Assembly (NCBI GenBank): GCA_944391865.1
Contig: CALXVD010000009.1
Location: forward strand, 1-50,817
From: an uncultured Clostridia bacterium
GTDB lineage: Bacteria; Bacillota; Clostridia; TANB77; CAG-508
Reading direction: 5' to 3'
Length of the DNA stretch: 50,817 nucleotides
A model generated the notes under the pieces. That model ran no database searches, was not told the DNA's origin, and worked only from the letters and a program-made list of their open reading frames with translations. Shown piece by piece: positions 26,680 through 36,466 of this stretch. The position numbers were made by a program, and so were the translations under genes. Positions within the stretch are counted from its first letter, which is position 1. Every line of letters starts with the position of its first letter.

Positions 26680-27375
26680 CAATATTAGACTTCTGTAACT
26701 ATTTATGCTAGAAATATAGCTCATTAGTGTTATATTTCCATTTCTATATAAATAATCTTTCTTTTTTAATTTTCTTTTTATTTCTCTGTATCTTATATAT
26801 TTTCCTTTTTTGTTTCTTCCTAAAAAAATAAAATTGTTAGTATTTTTATAAATTCTTGTTTTATCATTTAGCATTAGGTCTTCTTTATTTAAAAAAACTT
26901 TTATTTCTTTCAAGCATTTTTTTAAGTAGTCTTTTGATTCATGAATCAACACAAAATCATCTTGGTATCTAACATAATATTTAATTTTTAGTTTTTCTTT
27001 TATAAAATGGTCCAAATCATTAAGGTAGAAAATTGCTAATACTTGGCTCGTCATATTTCCTATTCCAATACCATTTTCCTCACTATCTATTATGTCAAAA
27101 ACAATTTTTAATGCATCATTATCTTTTATTTTCTTCTTCAATTTTTTGCTTTAAAATATCATGATTAATACTACTAAAAAAGCCTTTCACATCACATTTT
27201 AATATATAATATTCTTTATATTTATAATTACATATATTAATATATTTATTAAAATATTCTAATCCCTTGCTTGTTCCTTTATCTTTTCTACTTGCAACAT
27301 TTTGATCTATCAAACATGGAATTAACGCTGGCATTAATATATATCTTGCATTTAAGGCTAATTGTGTCGAAAATT
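26656..27375 (-). pseudogene. decayed DGR-type reverse transcriptase
   Basis: Remnant of a retroelement reverse transcriptase. From the N-side: ARYILMPALIPCLIDQN and ASRKDKGTSK, then CDVKGFFSSINHDILK, then GIGIGNMTSQVLAIFYLNDLD (in parts: GIGIGNMTSQV, LAIFYLNDLD), the catalytic YVRYQDDFVLI, and FIFLGRNKKGK. The GN-TSQ motif is the mark of DGR enzymes rather than group II introns. It is damaged three times: the first ~60-80 residues are missing (break near 27385 at a GGGGTCTGACCCC palindrome), a one-base shift sits near 27125 in GAAGAAGAAAATAAAAG, and the IS66 element cuts the end at 26687. The probable old C-terminus FSGNNFYKTIDFVNKIK lies beyond the IS at about 24783-24830. None of the breaks is a CGG. 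Confidence 0.75.
26680..26687. other. IS66 target-site duplication, right copy
   Basis: CAATATTA directly after the right inverted repeat; within the reverse transcriptase reading frame. Confidence 0.85.
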
Positions 27376-27384
27376 GTTCGTAAG

Positions 27385-27420
27385 GGGGAAAAAGGGGTCT
27401 GACCCCATTTTCCCCACAAA
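27385..27420. repeat. GGGGAAAA-GGGGTC/GACCCC palindrome
   Basis: GGGGGAAAAAGGGGTCTGACCCCATTTTCCCC forms a near-perfect hairpin (stems GGGGTC/GACCCC and GGGGAAAA/TTTTCCCC). It marks the boundary between the truncated reverse transcriptase and the end of the variable protein gene and may serve as its terminator. Confidence 0.6.
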
Positions 27421-27429
27421 TCTTAGATT

Positions 27430-28894
27430 TTAGACTCCAGATACTCTTATTACCGGACGCACACCGCGCGAAGGACTACTCGTGCCCGCACTGCCGCCTG
27501 AGTACACGTGCCACAAGTCGCTGCCGCCCAAAAGCGCCGCCCGAGTCCACGCTTCTCACATCGAAGTCTACGCGGCCTGGCCCCGCAATGACGAAGCGCG
27601 AAGCGAGCCAGTAACTGTTATCCGCACCAGCTACTCCATGATAACTCATTCTTATTAAGTCTTGTTCATAATTCCCATCTGGGCTATATCCTACTTCATT
27701 ATATTTTCCATATGCCCAACTTGCTAAATTAGTTGATGTATAAGGAGTTGTATTTTCGCTATATGGATTATCCGGATTACTTCCTACACTTCTTATATTT
27801 TCTTTTGGTATATTACTATTTGTTACTTGCTCTTTTGTATAATCATTTATTGTTTTTACTGCATTATTATATGAATATATTGATTTTTCTAGATTACTTA
27901 ATGTGCTGTCGCCGTCTCTATCTGCTGCTGCAATTACTGCTTCATCTTCCCAATTTATTGTTGTATCTCCATATCCTAATTCTAAATCTGCTCCTACTAC
28001 CGTTGGTGCTACTGCCTCTACTGTTCCATTTCCATAATCATAAATAATAGTCCAGCCTGTTTCATTTTCTGAATATTCTCCATCTCCGTTAATATCAATA
28101 TTGATTTTATCCCCTTCTCTACTTTCTTCTTTTTCTTCGTATGTTTTTGTTACACTTTTTGTTATAAAAATTGGCTCTGACATACTTATATCTGCATATG
28201 ACCTTACACTATATCCAGCATTTCCATATTTTACATAAAAATCGTATATTGCATAATCTTTGTCACCTTCTTTTATCGCATCAACTGCTCCCATATTTAA
28301 AAATTCCAAACCTTCTTCTGGGTGCTCTTCAATTTGGTCATAAGTTTTAAATGTCATATTACTTGTATCCATTATATCACCCATAAAGTTTCTTCCTGCT
28401 CCATCTACTCCTAGAAAGTATTTCTCTAATAGTGACAATGTTGTATCTTCTTCTTCTCCCGTATATGCACTTATTCCTATTTCTTCTAGCCAGCCACGTT
28501 CTTCTTCGTCTGTTACAATAGCTGGGTCATAATAAAGTGTTCCGTCTTTTGATATTACTAATTTACTTCCATATTTTGTTTTTAGTTCGTCTGATATAGG
28601 TAAATCATTTATTGTTATTCCATAGTCTGAAGGCTCTTCTCCTCCATTTTCTGCTACTTTTACTGCTTTTGCTATTTCTAATTGTTCTTGTATTTCTGCT
28701 ATTTCTGTTTGATATGCTGCTTTTCTTGCTGTTCCAAATAGCCCACTATTTAATGCTACTGTTATGGTTACACCCACCAATATTAGCATTACTATTATTG
28801 TGATTATTAATGCTATTAAAGTAATACCTTCGTGGTCAGATGTGAGATGTGAGAAGTGAGAGGTGTGATTTTTGTTTGTTTTTTTGTTATTCAT
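27430..28894 (-). CDS. prepilin-like DGR variable protein (paralog 2), one CGG +1 shift
   Basis: A 487-aa paralog of the protein at 8454. The prepilin-like helix GITLIALIITIIVMLILVGV is at residues ~25-45 and the first ~190 residues are nearly the same. The last ~60 codons (27433-27620) are strikingly GC-rich, about 60% by eye against under 30% around them, and encode SYWLASRFVIAGPGRVDF, then a variable stretch and SRGVRPVIRVSGV, the wording of a DGR variable region. The strict frame ends at 27476 in an unrelated tail. CGG at 27526-27524 after GGG, with its C skipped, gives AFG-G-SDLWHVYSGG and the conserved ending. The adjacent reverse transcriptase is a wreck, so diversification here is probably frozen unless another enzyme acts in trans. 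Confidence 0.78.
27524..27526 (-). other. CGG +1 frameshift site, variable protein
   Basis: Context TTT GGG C GGC AGC. Skipping C restores G-G-S-D-L-W-H-V and the family ending SRGVRPVI (Gly457). Quadruplet CGGC, inside the variable region. Confidence 0.82.
28839..28867. repeat. GTGAGA-type heptamer arm inside a coding region
   Basis: AGATGTGAGATGTGAGAAG lies in the first codons of the variable protein gene, encoding HTSHFSHLTSD, the same place as in the paralog at 9924. Confidence 0.55.
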
Positions 28895-29327
28895 TTGTTT
28901 TTCATCCTTTCTTTTGTTTTTGTTTTCTCGGACGGCTTTCTTGCCGTCCCTACATTTTTTTGCAGGCGATTAAAACCCTACAATTATATTTACGTTAATT
29001 ATAAGTTATATCTTTTTCTTTTGCAATATTTTTCTTTGTTTTTATTTTATTATTTCCATTCAAGATTAAACTTATTATTACAATAGCATACTATCATATT
29101 TAATTTTCTTTTTTAACAACTTTTATGTATATTTAAACTTACTTGTTTTTGCTTTCGTTGAAAATTGTAGCTTTTACCTTTTCAGACACTTTCTATCTTG
29201 TCTTGCTCTTTTAATAATTTTTTCTTATTTTTTATTATATAATTTATAGTTTACATATTTGTAGAAAATTTGCTATGCAAAACAATTTCATGAATATTTA
29301 TACTGTATTTATATAAAATAATATATT
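28895..29327. other. spacer between divergent genes
   Basis: Holds the ribosome binding site of the variable protein gene, a GGACGGC-TTTCTT-GCCGTCC hairpin at 28930-28949 followed by CTACATTTTTT (a member of the TGTAGGG family), and then about 350 bases of AT-rich sequence in which I see no gene or clear signal. Confidence 0.5.
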
Positions 29328-29948
29328 ATGAATCAAATTCTTTTAACTAGTAATATTAGAAATAAAAATATAAAAAAATTTAAATTTATATTTACTGTAT
29401 CTATTCTTTTAATTTTTGGACTTAGTTCATATTTTATATGCTATTCTTATTTCTCAAAAAAGGCAGAAGAAATTTCTAGCAGTTTAATAACTAGTTTTAA
29501 TATTGAACGTTTATATTCCAGCTCACAAAATTATACAGTTGTAGAATTAAATAATAAAGGAAATTTTTTTGTTATTGGAATAATTGAAATTCCCAAATTA
29601 AATATTAAGTATCCTATTTTATCTAATACTAATGATGATTTTTTAAAAATAGCCCCTTGTAGATTTTATGGACCTTACCCAAACGAGAAGGGTAATCTTT
29701 GTATCGCAGCACACAACTATGATGATGATCGTTTTTTTAGTAATTTATTTGAGATTGAAGTTAATGATGAAATAAAAATATATGATTATAATAATCATGC
29801 AGTTTCTTATTATGTATATCAAAAATATGAAACTCCCCAAACTGACACTTCTTGTACTAGCCAAAATACAAATGGTACTAAAGAGATAACTTTAGTTACA
29901 TGTAATAATATAACCAAAAACAGATTAATAGTTAAAGCAAGAGAATAA
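29328..29948 (+). CDS. sortase family protein
   Basis: A 206-aa sortase with an N-terminal membrane helix (FIFTVSILLIFGLSSYFICY), catalytic His in CIAAHNYDDDRFFSNLF, Cys in ITLVTCNNITK and Arg in NRLIVKARE. It is similar in layout to the sortase at 17354 but diverged. No good ribosome binding site precedes the ATG at 29328, so the true start may be a little further in or expression may be weak. It converges on a gene for a protein with an IPNTG sorting motif, its likely substrate. Confidence 0.78.
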   Translation: MNQILLTSNIRNKNIKKFKFIFTVSILLIFGLSSYFICYSYFSKKAEEISSSLITSFNIERLYSSSQNYTVVELNNKGNFFVIGIIEIPKLNIKYPILSNTNDDFLKIAPCRFYGPYPNEKGNLCIAAHNYDDDRFFSNLFEIEVNDEIKIYDYNNHAVSYYVYQKYETPQTDTSCTSQNTNGTKEITLVTCNNITKNRLIVKARE

Positions 29949-29986
29949 GCAGTTATAAATATAGTTTATAACTGCTTTATATTTAT
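29949..29986 (+). terminator. intrinsic terminator of the sortase gene
   Basis: AGCAGTTATAAA pairs with TTTATAACTGCT across a 4-base loop, followed by TTATATTTATTTT. Confidence 0.75.
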
Positions 29987-30006
29987 TTTAAATATCAAAT
30001 TAAGTA

Positions 30007-30363
30007 TTATACGTTTTTATAATCTTTTATTTTTTTATAAGCATATACTGCAGATACTCCGAATACTGCTATTATAATTAAAACAGAATAATCAACACCT
30101 GTATTTGGTATTATAGTACTTGTATTGTTGTTTACATTTCTATTTGTGTTTATATTTGCTCTATTCATGTTAGTATTATTAGTGTTGTTAGTATTATTAG
30201 TATTGTTAGTAGTTCCTGCAATGTTTGTAAAGTTATTAGAGTTACTGCTATTTCCTATTAAATCTTCTAAGTCGGTAGCAAAAATATTTGTAGCTACTGT
30301 TAAGATTAACACAATAAGTGTGATTATGCATATTATTAATTCTTTTGTTCTTAATTTTGACAT
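30007..30363 (-). CDS. cell-wall sorted Asn/Thr-rich protein (IPNTG)
   Basis: A 118-aa surface protein: signal peptide (residues ~8-30, LIICIITLIVLILTVATNIFA), a short mature region that is almost only Asn and Thr (NNTNNTNNTN), then the sorting motif IPNTG, a membrane helix (YSVLIIIAVFGVSAVYAY) and a positive tail KKIKDYKNV. IPNTG is a variant of LPxTG. The AACACTAAT-type repeats in the gene make its length prone to slippage. It is a natural substrate for the sortase encoded by the convergent neighbour, or for the one at 17354. Confidence 0.78.
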   Translation of the reverse strand: MSKLRTKELIICIITLIVLILTVATNIFATDLEDLIGNSSNSNNFTNIAGTTNNTNNTNNTNNTNMNRANINTNRNVNNNTSTIIPNTGVDYSVLIIIAVFGVSAVYAYKKIKDYKNV

Positions 30364-30474
30364 TTTTCATTCTCCTCTTTACATTATATATTATTATTAT
30401 TATTTATTCTTTTATATTTATACACCAATTTTTAAAATATTGCAATAGTTTTTTTAAAATTTTATACATTAAAT

Positions 30475-31554
30475 TTAAATAGTACAATATCTCCGCTCTT
30501 GCATTATATAATCTTTTCCTTCTGATCTTACTAGACCTTTTTCTCTAGCCGAGTTCATTGAGCCTTCTTTTACCAAGTCATCATAAGATACTATTTCTGC
30601 TTTAATAAATCCTCTTTGTATATCTGAGTGTATTTTTCCGGCTGCAACAGGTGCTTTCGTTCCTTTTTTTATAGTCCATGCTCTTACTTCTGGCTCACCT
30701 GCTGTTAAAAATGACATCAAACCTAATAATGAATAGCTTTCTTTTATAACTCTATCTAAGCCAGATTCTTTTAATCCTAATGCTTCTAGCATTTCTTTTT
30801 TATCATTTTCATCTAATCCTGTTAATTCTTCTTCTATTTTTGCACATAAAGGAATTGCTATACTATTTTCTGTTTTTGCATATTCTTTTACTTTTTTTAC
30901 ATTTTCATCATTTTCTGCATCTGCTAATTGTTCTTCTGAAACGTTGCATATATATAAAATTGGTTTTGCAGTAAGTAGCATTACCTCTTTTAAAATTTCC
31001 TTTTCGTCTTCATTAAATTCTAATGTTCTAACTGGCTTTTCTTCTTCTAAATGTTTTTTTATTTTTTCTAAGCAGTTAATTTCTTCTTGATATTTTTTAT
31101 CTGCTTTTAGCATTTTTTTTGCTTTTTCTAATCGCTTATCGACTGTTTCTATATCAGCAAAAATCAATTCTAAGTTTATTGTTTCTATATCTCTAATTGG
31201 ATTAATACTTCCATCTACATGTACGATATTTGGATTTTCAAAACATCTTACAACTTCGGCAATTGCATCTACTTCTCTAATGTGTGATAAGAATTTATTA
31301 CCTAATCCTTCTCCTTTGCTTGCACCTTTTACAAGCCCTGCTATATCAACAAATTCTACAATTGCATGCGTTGTTTTTTTTGCATTATACATTTTTGTAA
31401 GTACATCTAGTCTATTGTCTGGCACTGGAACGACACCTATATTAGGTTCTATGGTGCAAAAAGGATAATTTGCACATTCTGCTCCTGCATTTGTTATACT
31501 ATTAAACATTGTACTTTTGCCAACATTTGGCAAACCGACTATTCCTATTTTCAT
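30475..31554 (-). CDS. ychF: redox-regulated ATPase YchF
   Basis: A 359-aa Obg-related P-loop protein of the YchF/OLA1 subfamily, which prefers ATP and binds ribosomes. G1 is GLPNVGKSTMFN, G3 is DIAGLVKGASKGEGLG, the switch region is YPFCTIEPN, and the C-terminal TGS-like part has FLTAGEPEVRAWTI and the ending DYIMQERRYCTI is close to the usual MxDGDVxxFRFN region. I start at the ATG at 31554 after GAGGGATAAAA. Confidence 0.92.
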   Translation of the reverse strand: MKIGIVGLPNVGKSTMFNSITNAGAECANYPFCTIEPNIGVVPVPDNRLDVLTKMYNAKKTTHAIVEFVDIAGLVKGASKGEGLGNKFLSHIREVDAIAEVVRCFENPNIVHVDGSINPIRDIETINLELIFADIETVDKRLEKAKKMLKADKKYQEEINCLEKIKKHLEEEKPVRTLEFNEDEKEILKEVMLLTAKPILYICNVSEEQLADAENDENVKKVKEYAKTENSIAIPLCAKIEEELTGLDENDKKEMLEALGLKESGLDRVIKESYSLLGLMSFLTAGEPEVRAWTIKKGTKAPVAAGKIHSDIQRGFIKAEIVSYDDLVKEGSMNSAREKGLVRSEGKDYIMQERRYCTI

Positions 31555-31605
31555 TTTTATCCCTCTTTTATTTTCCACATTTTGGATATTTTTTTAGCTT
31601 TTCTA

Positions 31606-31634
31606 TTGATTTTTTCCAGGTTTTATGCTATAAT
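31606..31634 (+). promoter_or_regulatory. promoter of a small gene
   Basis: TTGATT, 17 bases with an extended TGC, TATAAT; 33 bases before the ATG at 31668. Confidence 0.7.
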
Positions 31635-31667
31635 TATTTCATTCTACTATAGAAGGGAGGCGCTACT

Positions 31668-31811
31668 ATGCCACCGGTTTTTTTTGATCAGCAATATCGT
31701 TTAACTCCGGTAACTTATGATTATAATGCTTTTTGGAAAAGTAGTTCCCGCAGTAATGATATTGCAAAGCAAAGTAATTTGCCAAATTACCTTATAGCCC
31801 AAAGCAAGTAG
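31668..31811 (+). CDS. small protein, 47 aa, unknown
   Basis: An isolated gene too short for usual gene calling: strong promoter, AGAAGGGAGG 8 bases before the ATG, and its own terminator. The protein begins MPPVFFDQQYRLTPV and is polar, with Tyr, Asn and Ser (YDYNAFWKSSSRSNDI), ending NLPNYLIAQSK. It has no membrane segment and no family that I recognise. The complete expression unit makes it a real gene rather than noise. Confidence 0.65.
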   Translation: MPPVFFDQQYRLTPVTYDYNAFWKSSSRSNDIAKQSNLPNYLIAQSK

Positions 31812-31823
31812 TACCCCTACCAA

Positions 31824-31876
31824 AGAGGCATATATGGATTTCGATATTTTGAAAGCCATATATGCTTCTTTCTTTT
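31824..31876 (+). terminator. intrinsic terminator of the small gene
   Basis: GAGGCATATATGG pairs with CCATATATGCTTC, followed by TTTCTTTTT. It also separates the gene from tRNA-Thr. Confidence 0.75.
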
Positions 31877-31878
31877 TC

Positions 31879-31954
31879 TGGAGCTTCCAGCCGGAATCGA
31901 ACCGGCGACCCCAGCCTTACCATGGCTGTGCTCTACCTACTGAGCTATAGAAGC
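31879..31954 (-). tRNA. tRNA-Thr (anticodon GGT)
   Basis: A 76-nt cloverleaf with encoded CCA: acceptor GCTTCTA/TGGAAGC, anticodon stem CAGCC/GGCTG around loop ATGGTAA, T-arm GCCGGTTCGATTCCGGC. Anticodon GGT reads ACC/ACT. Confidence 0.93.
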
Positions 31955-31971
31955 ATTTTGTGCAAGGTTTT

Positions 31972-32008
31972 AGGGACAGTCCCTTTTAAAAATATTTAGA
32001 ACAGTCCC
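31972..32008. terminator. GGGACAGTCCC hairpin pair
   Basis: AGGGACAGTCCCTT and then GAACAGTCCC, between the sigma-factor stop and tRNA-Thr. Same family as 11963 and 45510. Confidence 0.55.
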
Positions 32009-32653
32009 TTATTCTTCATTTATTATATCTTTACTTGCTTTTTTTCTTATTCTTTGAATTGCATTATCGATGGATTTAACAGGAGCATCTAATTTCTCTG
32101 CAATTTTAACATAGCTATCTCCTGCTGCAAATCTACTTAATACTTTTTTTTCAAAGGCACTTAAGTGCTTATCAATTTTATTTCCCACAAATTTATAATA
32201 TTCTTTTTTAGTAATAGTATCTAATGGATCTTCAGCAGTATTTGAATTAAAAAGTTCAATTAAAGATACATCGTCATCATTGTCATAAGCTGATGTATTT
32301 AAAGAAACTGAAGAGTTTAGTGGAATATGCTTTTGTCTATTAGATGTTTTTATTGCTGTAATTAATTGCCTTTCCACACATAAATTTGCAAAAGATTTAA
32401 ACGAATTTTGTTTATCTGGCTCAAAGTTTTTTATTGCTTTGTATAACCCTATCATCCCTTCTTGAATTATATCTTCCTTTTCTGCACCTATAATAAAATA
32501 TTTGCTTACTTTCATATTAACAAGTTCTTTATATTTATTAAGCAAATATTCTAATGCCTCTTCATTTCCACTTCTTGCAGAAACTACTAATTCGTTGTCT
32601 GTTTTATTACATAAGTCATTATTAATTGAATAAGCTAACTCACCTTTTGCCAT
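32009..32653 (-). CDS. RNA polymerase sigma factor, SigH type
   Basis: A 214-aa sigma-70 family factor. Region 2 has EYLLNKYKELVNMKVSKYF and EKEDIIQEGMIGLYKAI, and region 4 has AFEKKVLSRFAAGDSYVKIA with the helix LDAPVKSIDNAIQRIRKK. The best match is Spo0H/SigH, which drives early sporulation genes. The start at ATG 32653 is decided by GGAGG 12 bases upstream and by family length. A longer frame to 32743 is open, but it contains an in-frame CGG within this ribosome binding site and adds 30 residues unlike any sigma factor. Confidence 0.85.
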   Translation of the reverse strand: MAKGELAYSINNDLCNKTDNELVVSARSGNEEALEYLLNKYKELVNMKVSKYFIIGAEKEDIIQEGMIGLYKAIKNFEPDKQNSFKSFANLCVERQLITAIKTSNRQKHIPLNSSVSLNTSAYDNDDDVSLIELFNSNTAEDPLDTITKKEYYKFVGNKIDKHLSAFEKKVLSRFAAGDSYVKIAEKLDAPVKSIDNAIQRIRKKASKDIINEE

Positions 32654-32747
32654 ATGTTCTTTTTGCCTCCGCTTTAAACTTAGATTTGGTCTTATTATAT
32701 TAACTAAAACCTCTAAAGTCAATAGTTTCAAAGTATTTTTCATGTTT

Positions 32748-33185
32748 TTATTTTTCGAGTATTATTGTAACGGGGCCATCATTTGCTAAACTTACTTTCA
32801 TATGTGCACCAAATTTTCCTTTTTCTACTTTATTAATCATTTTTCTACACTTTTCTATAAAATACTCATATATTTCATTTGCTTCCTCTGGCAGCATGGC
32901 ATTTACAAAACTTGGTCTATTACCTTTTCTGCAATCTGCATATAAAGTAAATTGCGATACAATTAAAAGTTCTCCATTTATATCTTTAATTGATAAGTTC
33001 ATTTTATCATTCTCATCTTCAAACACTCTTAAATTACATAGTTTTTCAGATAAAAAGTCAGCCTGTTCTTTAGTATCCCCTTTTCCTGCTCCAAATAAAA
33101 CTAAAAATCCTTTTCCAATTTTACCTACTATTTCATTATTTACTTCTACTTGTGCATTTGTTACTCTTTGAATTACCAGTTTCAT
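32748..33185 (-). CDS. dtd: D-aminoacyl-tRNA deacylase
   Basis: A 145-aa enzyme that removes D-amino acids (and glycine from tRNA-Ala) after mischarging. It has the signatures [15 protein letters not shown] at the start, [17 protein letters not shown] with the catalytic Thr, and [11 protein letters not shown] with the cross-subunit GP motif at the C-terminus. The editing role is notable beside the short alanyl-tRNA synthetase of this genome. It is 14 bases after the small gene at 33200. Confidence 0.93.
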   Translation of the reverse strand: MKLVIQRVTNAQVEVNNEIVGKIGKGFLVLFGAGKGDTKEQADFLSEKLCNLRVFEDENDKMNLSIKDINGELLIVSQFTLYADCRKGNRPSFVNAMLPEEANEIYEYFIEKCRKMINKVEKGKFGAHMKVSLANDGPVTIILEK

Positions 33186-33199
33186 TTTACCTCCAAAAT

Positions 33200-33443
33200 T
33201 TATATACTAATTTTATACTCTATATCTTCCATAAAAGGGTGTATTTCTTTTACACTTTTTAGTGTAATAATTTGAGTTTTTGGATGAGGGCCTTTTCCGT
33301 TCAAATTTAACAATTTCTTTAGAATAACAATTTTTATCAAGTTTAGTTAATAAATATCTTGTTCCTAAATAGGTATAGTATATTTGATATCCATCATTTA
33401 AGTCCTTCCATAATTGTTCGAAGCTATAATTTTTATTATCCAT
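33200..33443 (-). CDS. small protein, 80 aa, unknown, one CGG +1 shift
   Basis: The strict frame gives 76 aa with an unnatural basic tail. CGG at 33299-33297 follows GAA; skipping its C gives [23 protein letters not shown] and [12 protein letters not shown], an amphipathic, better balanced ending, and brings the stop to 14 bases before dtd. The N-terminus is [22 protein letters not shown] know no family. Because no homolog was used to find it, this gene is an independent test of the CGG rule. It probably shares a transcript with dtd. Confidence 0.65.
33297..33299 (-). other. CGG +1 frameshift site, 80-aa protein
   Basis: Context TTT GAA C GGA AAA. Skipping C gives F-E-G-K-G-P-H-P-K (Gly49). 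Predicted from the rule, not from homology. Confidence 0.65.
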
Positions 33444-33481
33444 CTTTTCTCCCTCTTTTATAAATTATAATTTGAATAATT

Positions 33482-33630
33482 GTATTTGGTTTTTGGAATT
33501 TGGTATTTGGATATGTAGGGGCGAACTTGCTTACCCGGGCTTCGAAGAGCGGGTCGCTTAAGGACACGGCGACCCCTACAACGTTTGCAATTCATTTGGT
33601 TCCAAATTCAAAAATCCAAACACCAAAATT
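33482..33630. repeat. ATTTGG heptamer palindrome with nested TGTAGGGG hairpin
   Basis: Outer arms of ATTTGGT/TTTTGGA words and their complement (TCCAAATTCAAAAATCC) enclose an inner element TGTAGGGGCGA ... GGCGACCCCTACA at 33514-33580 with CTTCGAAGAGCGGGTCGC. One repeat family is nested exactly in the centre of another. Confidence 0.65.
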
Positions 33631-33638
33631 TAGATATT

Positions 33639-33710
33639 TTCGGACGGCAAATTGCCGCCCCTACATCACAAAATTCTAACCTCTAATTTCTAACATCTAA
33701 CCTCTAATTT
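33639..33710. repeat. GGACGGC hairpin and TCTAAC heptamer array
   Basis: GGACGGCAAATTGCCGCCCCTACA is a small hairpin of the TGTAGGG family. It is followed at 33674-33710 by words with a 7-base period, TCTAACC TCTAATT TCTAACA TCTAACC, a third word type beside GTGAGA and ATTTGG. Confidence 0.6.
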
Positions 33711-33711
33711 A

Positions 33712-35692
<1,981 letters not shown>

Positions 35693-35720
35693 TGTATCCT
35701 CCTAAATGCACTTATATTTT

Positions 35721-36323
35721 TTAGTCTTTTAATAAATCTTTTCCGTTTTTTATATAATCCCAGCCTGAAAAAATTGTTGCTATTACTGATATAAGCATTA
35801 AAACTGTTGATAAAATATTTATAATTAATTCAACTCCATTTAAATTTCCATATATAAATGCACCAAATACATTTGTGTTATTTATATTAATAAACATAAG
35901 GGTAATTGCTATCATTTGAGTAAACGTTTTTAGTTTACCCCAAAAACTTGCTGCTATTACTTTTCCACCTTTTTCTACTGCAATTAGTCTATAACCAGAT
36001 ACAACAAATTCTCTAAATAATACTATTATTGGTATCCATGCTGGAAGCAATCCTGCTTCTACTAGTATAAGCATAGCTGCAAGAACAAGTATTTTATCTG
36101 CTAATGGATCTGCAAATTTACCAAAAGATGTTATTTGATTATTTTTTCTTGCTAGTTTTCCATCCAAATGGTCTGTATATGATGCTATAATAAATATTAA
36201 ATCTATTATTATAAAACTAAGTGGTATTCCCAAAACTTTCGTATCTAAACCTAATAATGGTATTATTACCATTATTGGAACCAATAGTATTCTAAATATT
36301 GTAAGTTTATTTGGTAAATTCAT
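35721..36323 (-). CDS. pgsA: CDP-diacylglycerol-glycerol-3-phosphate 3-phosphatidyltransferase
   Basis: A 200-aa membrane enzyme of phosphatidylglycerol synthesis. The CDP-alcohol phosphotransferase signature is complete: DHLDGKLARKN, then FGKFADPLADK eight residues later, with all three Asp and the Gly-Ala-Arg. Five to six hydrophobic helices surround it. N-terminus NLPNKLTIFRILLVP is typical. It is 28 bases from ligA downstream, probably the same operon. Confidence 0.92.
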   Translation of the reverse strand: MNLPNKLTIFRILLVPIMVIIPLLGLDTKVLGIPLSFIIIDLIFIIASYTDHLDGKLARKNNQITSFGKFADPLADKILVLAAMLILVEAGLLPAWIPIIVLFREFVVSGYRLIAVEKGGKVIAASFWGKLKTFTQMIAITLMFININNTNVFGAFIYGNLNGVELIINILSTVLMLISVIATIFSGWDYIKNGKDLLKD

Positions 36324-36466
36324 AATTAAAATTACACCTCGTATTTTTTGTTTTATTATATAAGATATGGCTTAATAAAACAATATATAATTAAAATTTT
36401 AGTCTGATCATTAACCCAATTTTAAAGTAGGCTAAATTAGCCTACTTTAATTTGATTATTATTTAC

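Noticed and set aside
27110..27141. Reverse transcriptase break as another programmed shift
   Set aside because: The break is in GAAGAAGAAAATAAAAG with no CGG, and the gene is also truncated at both ends.
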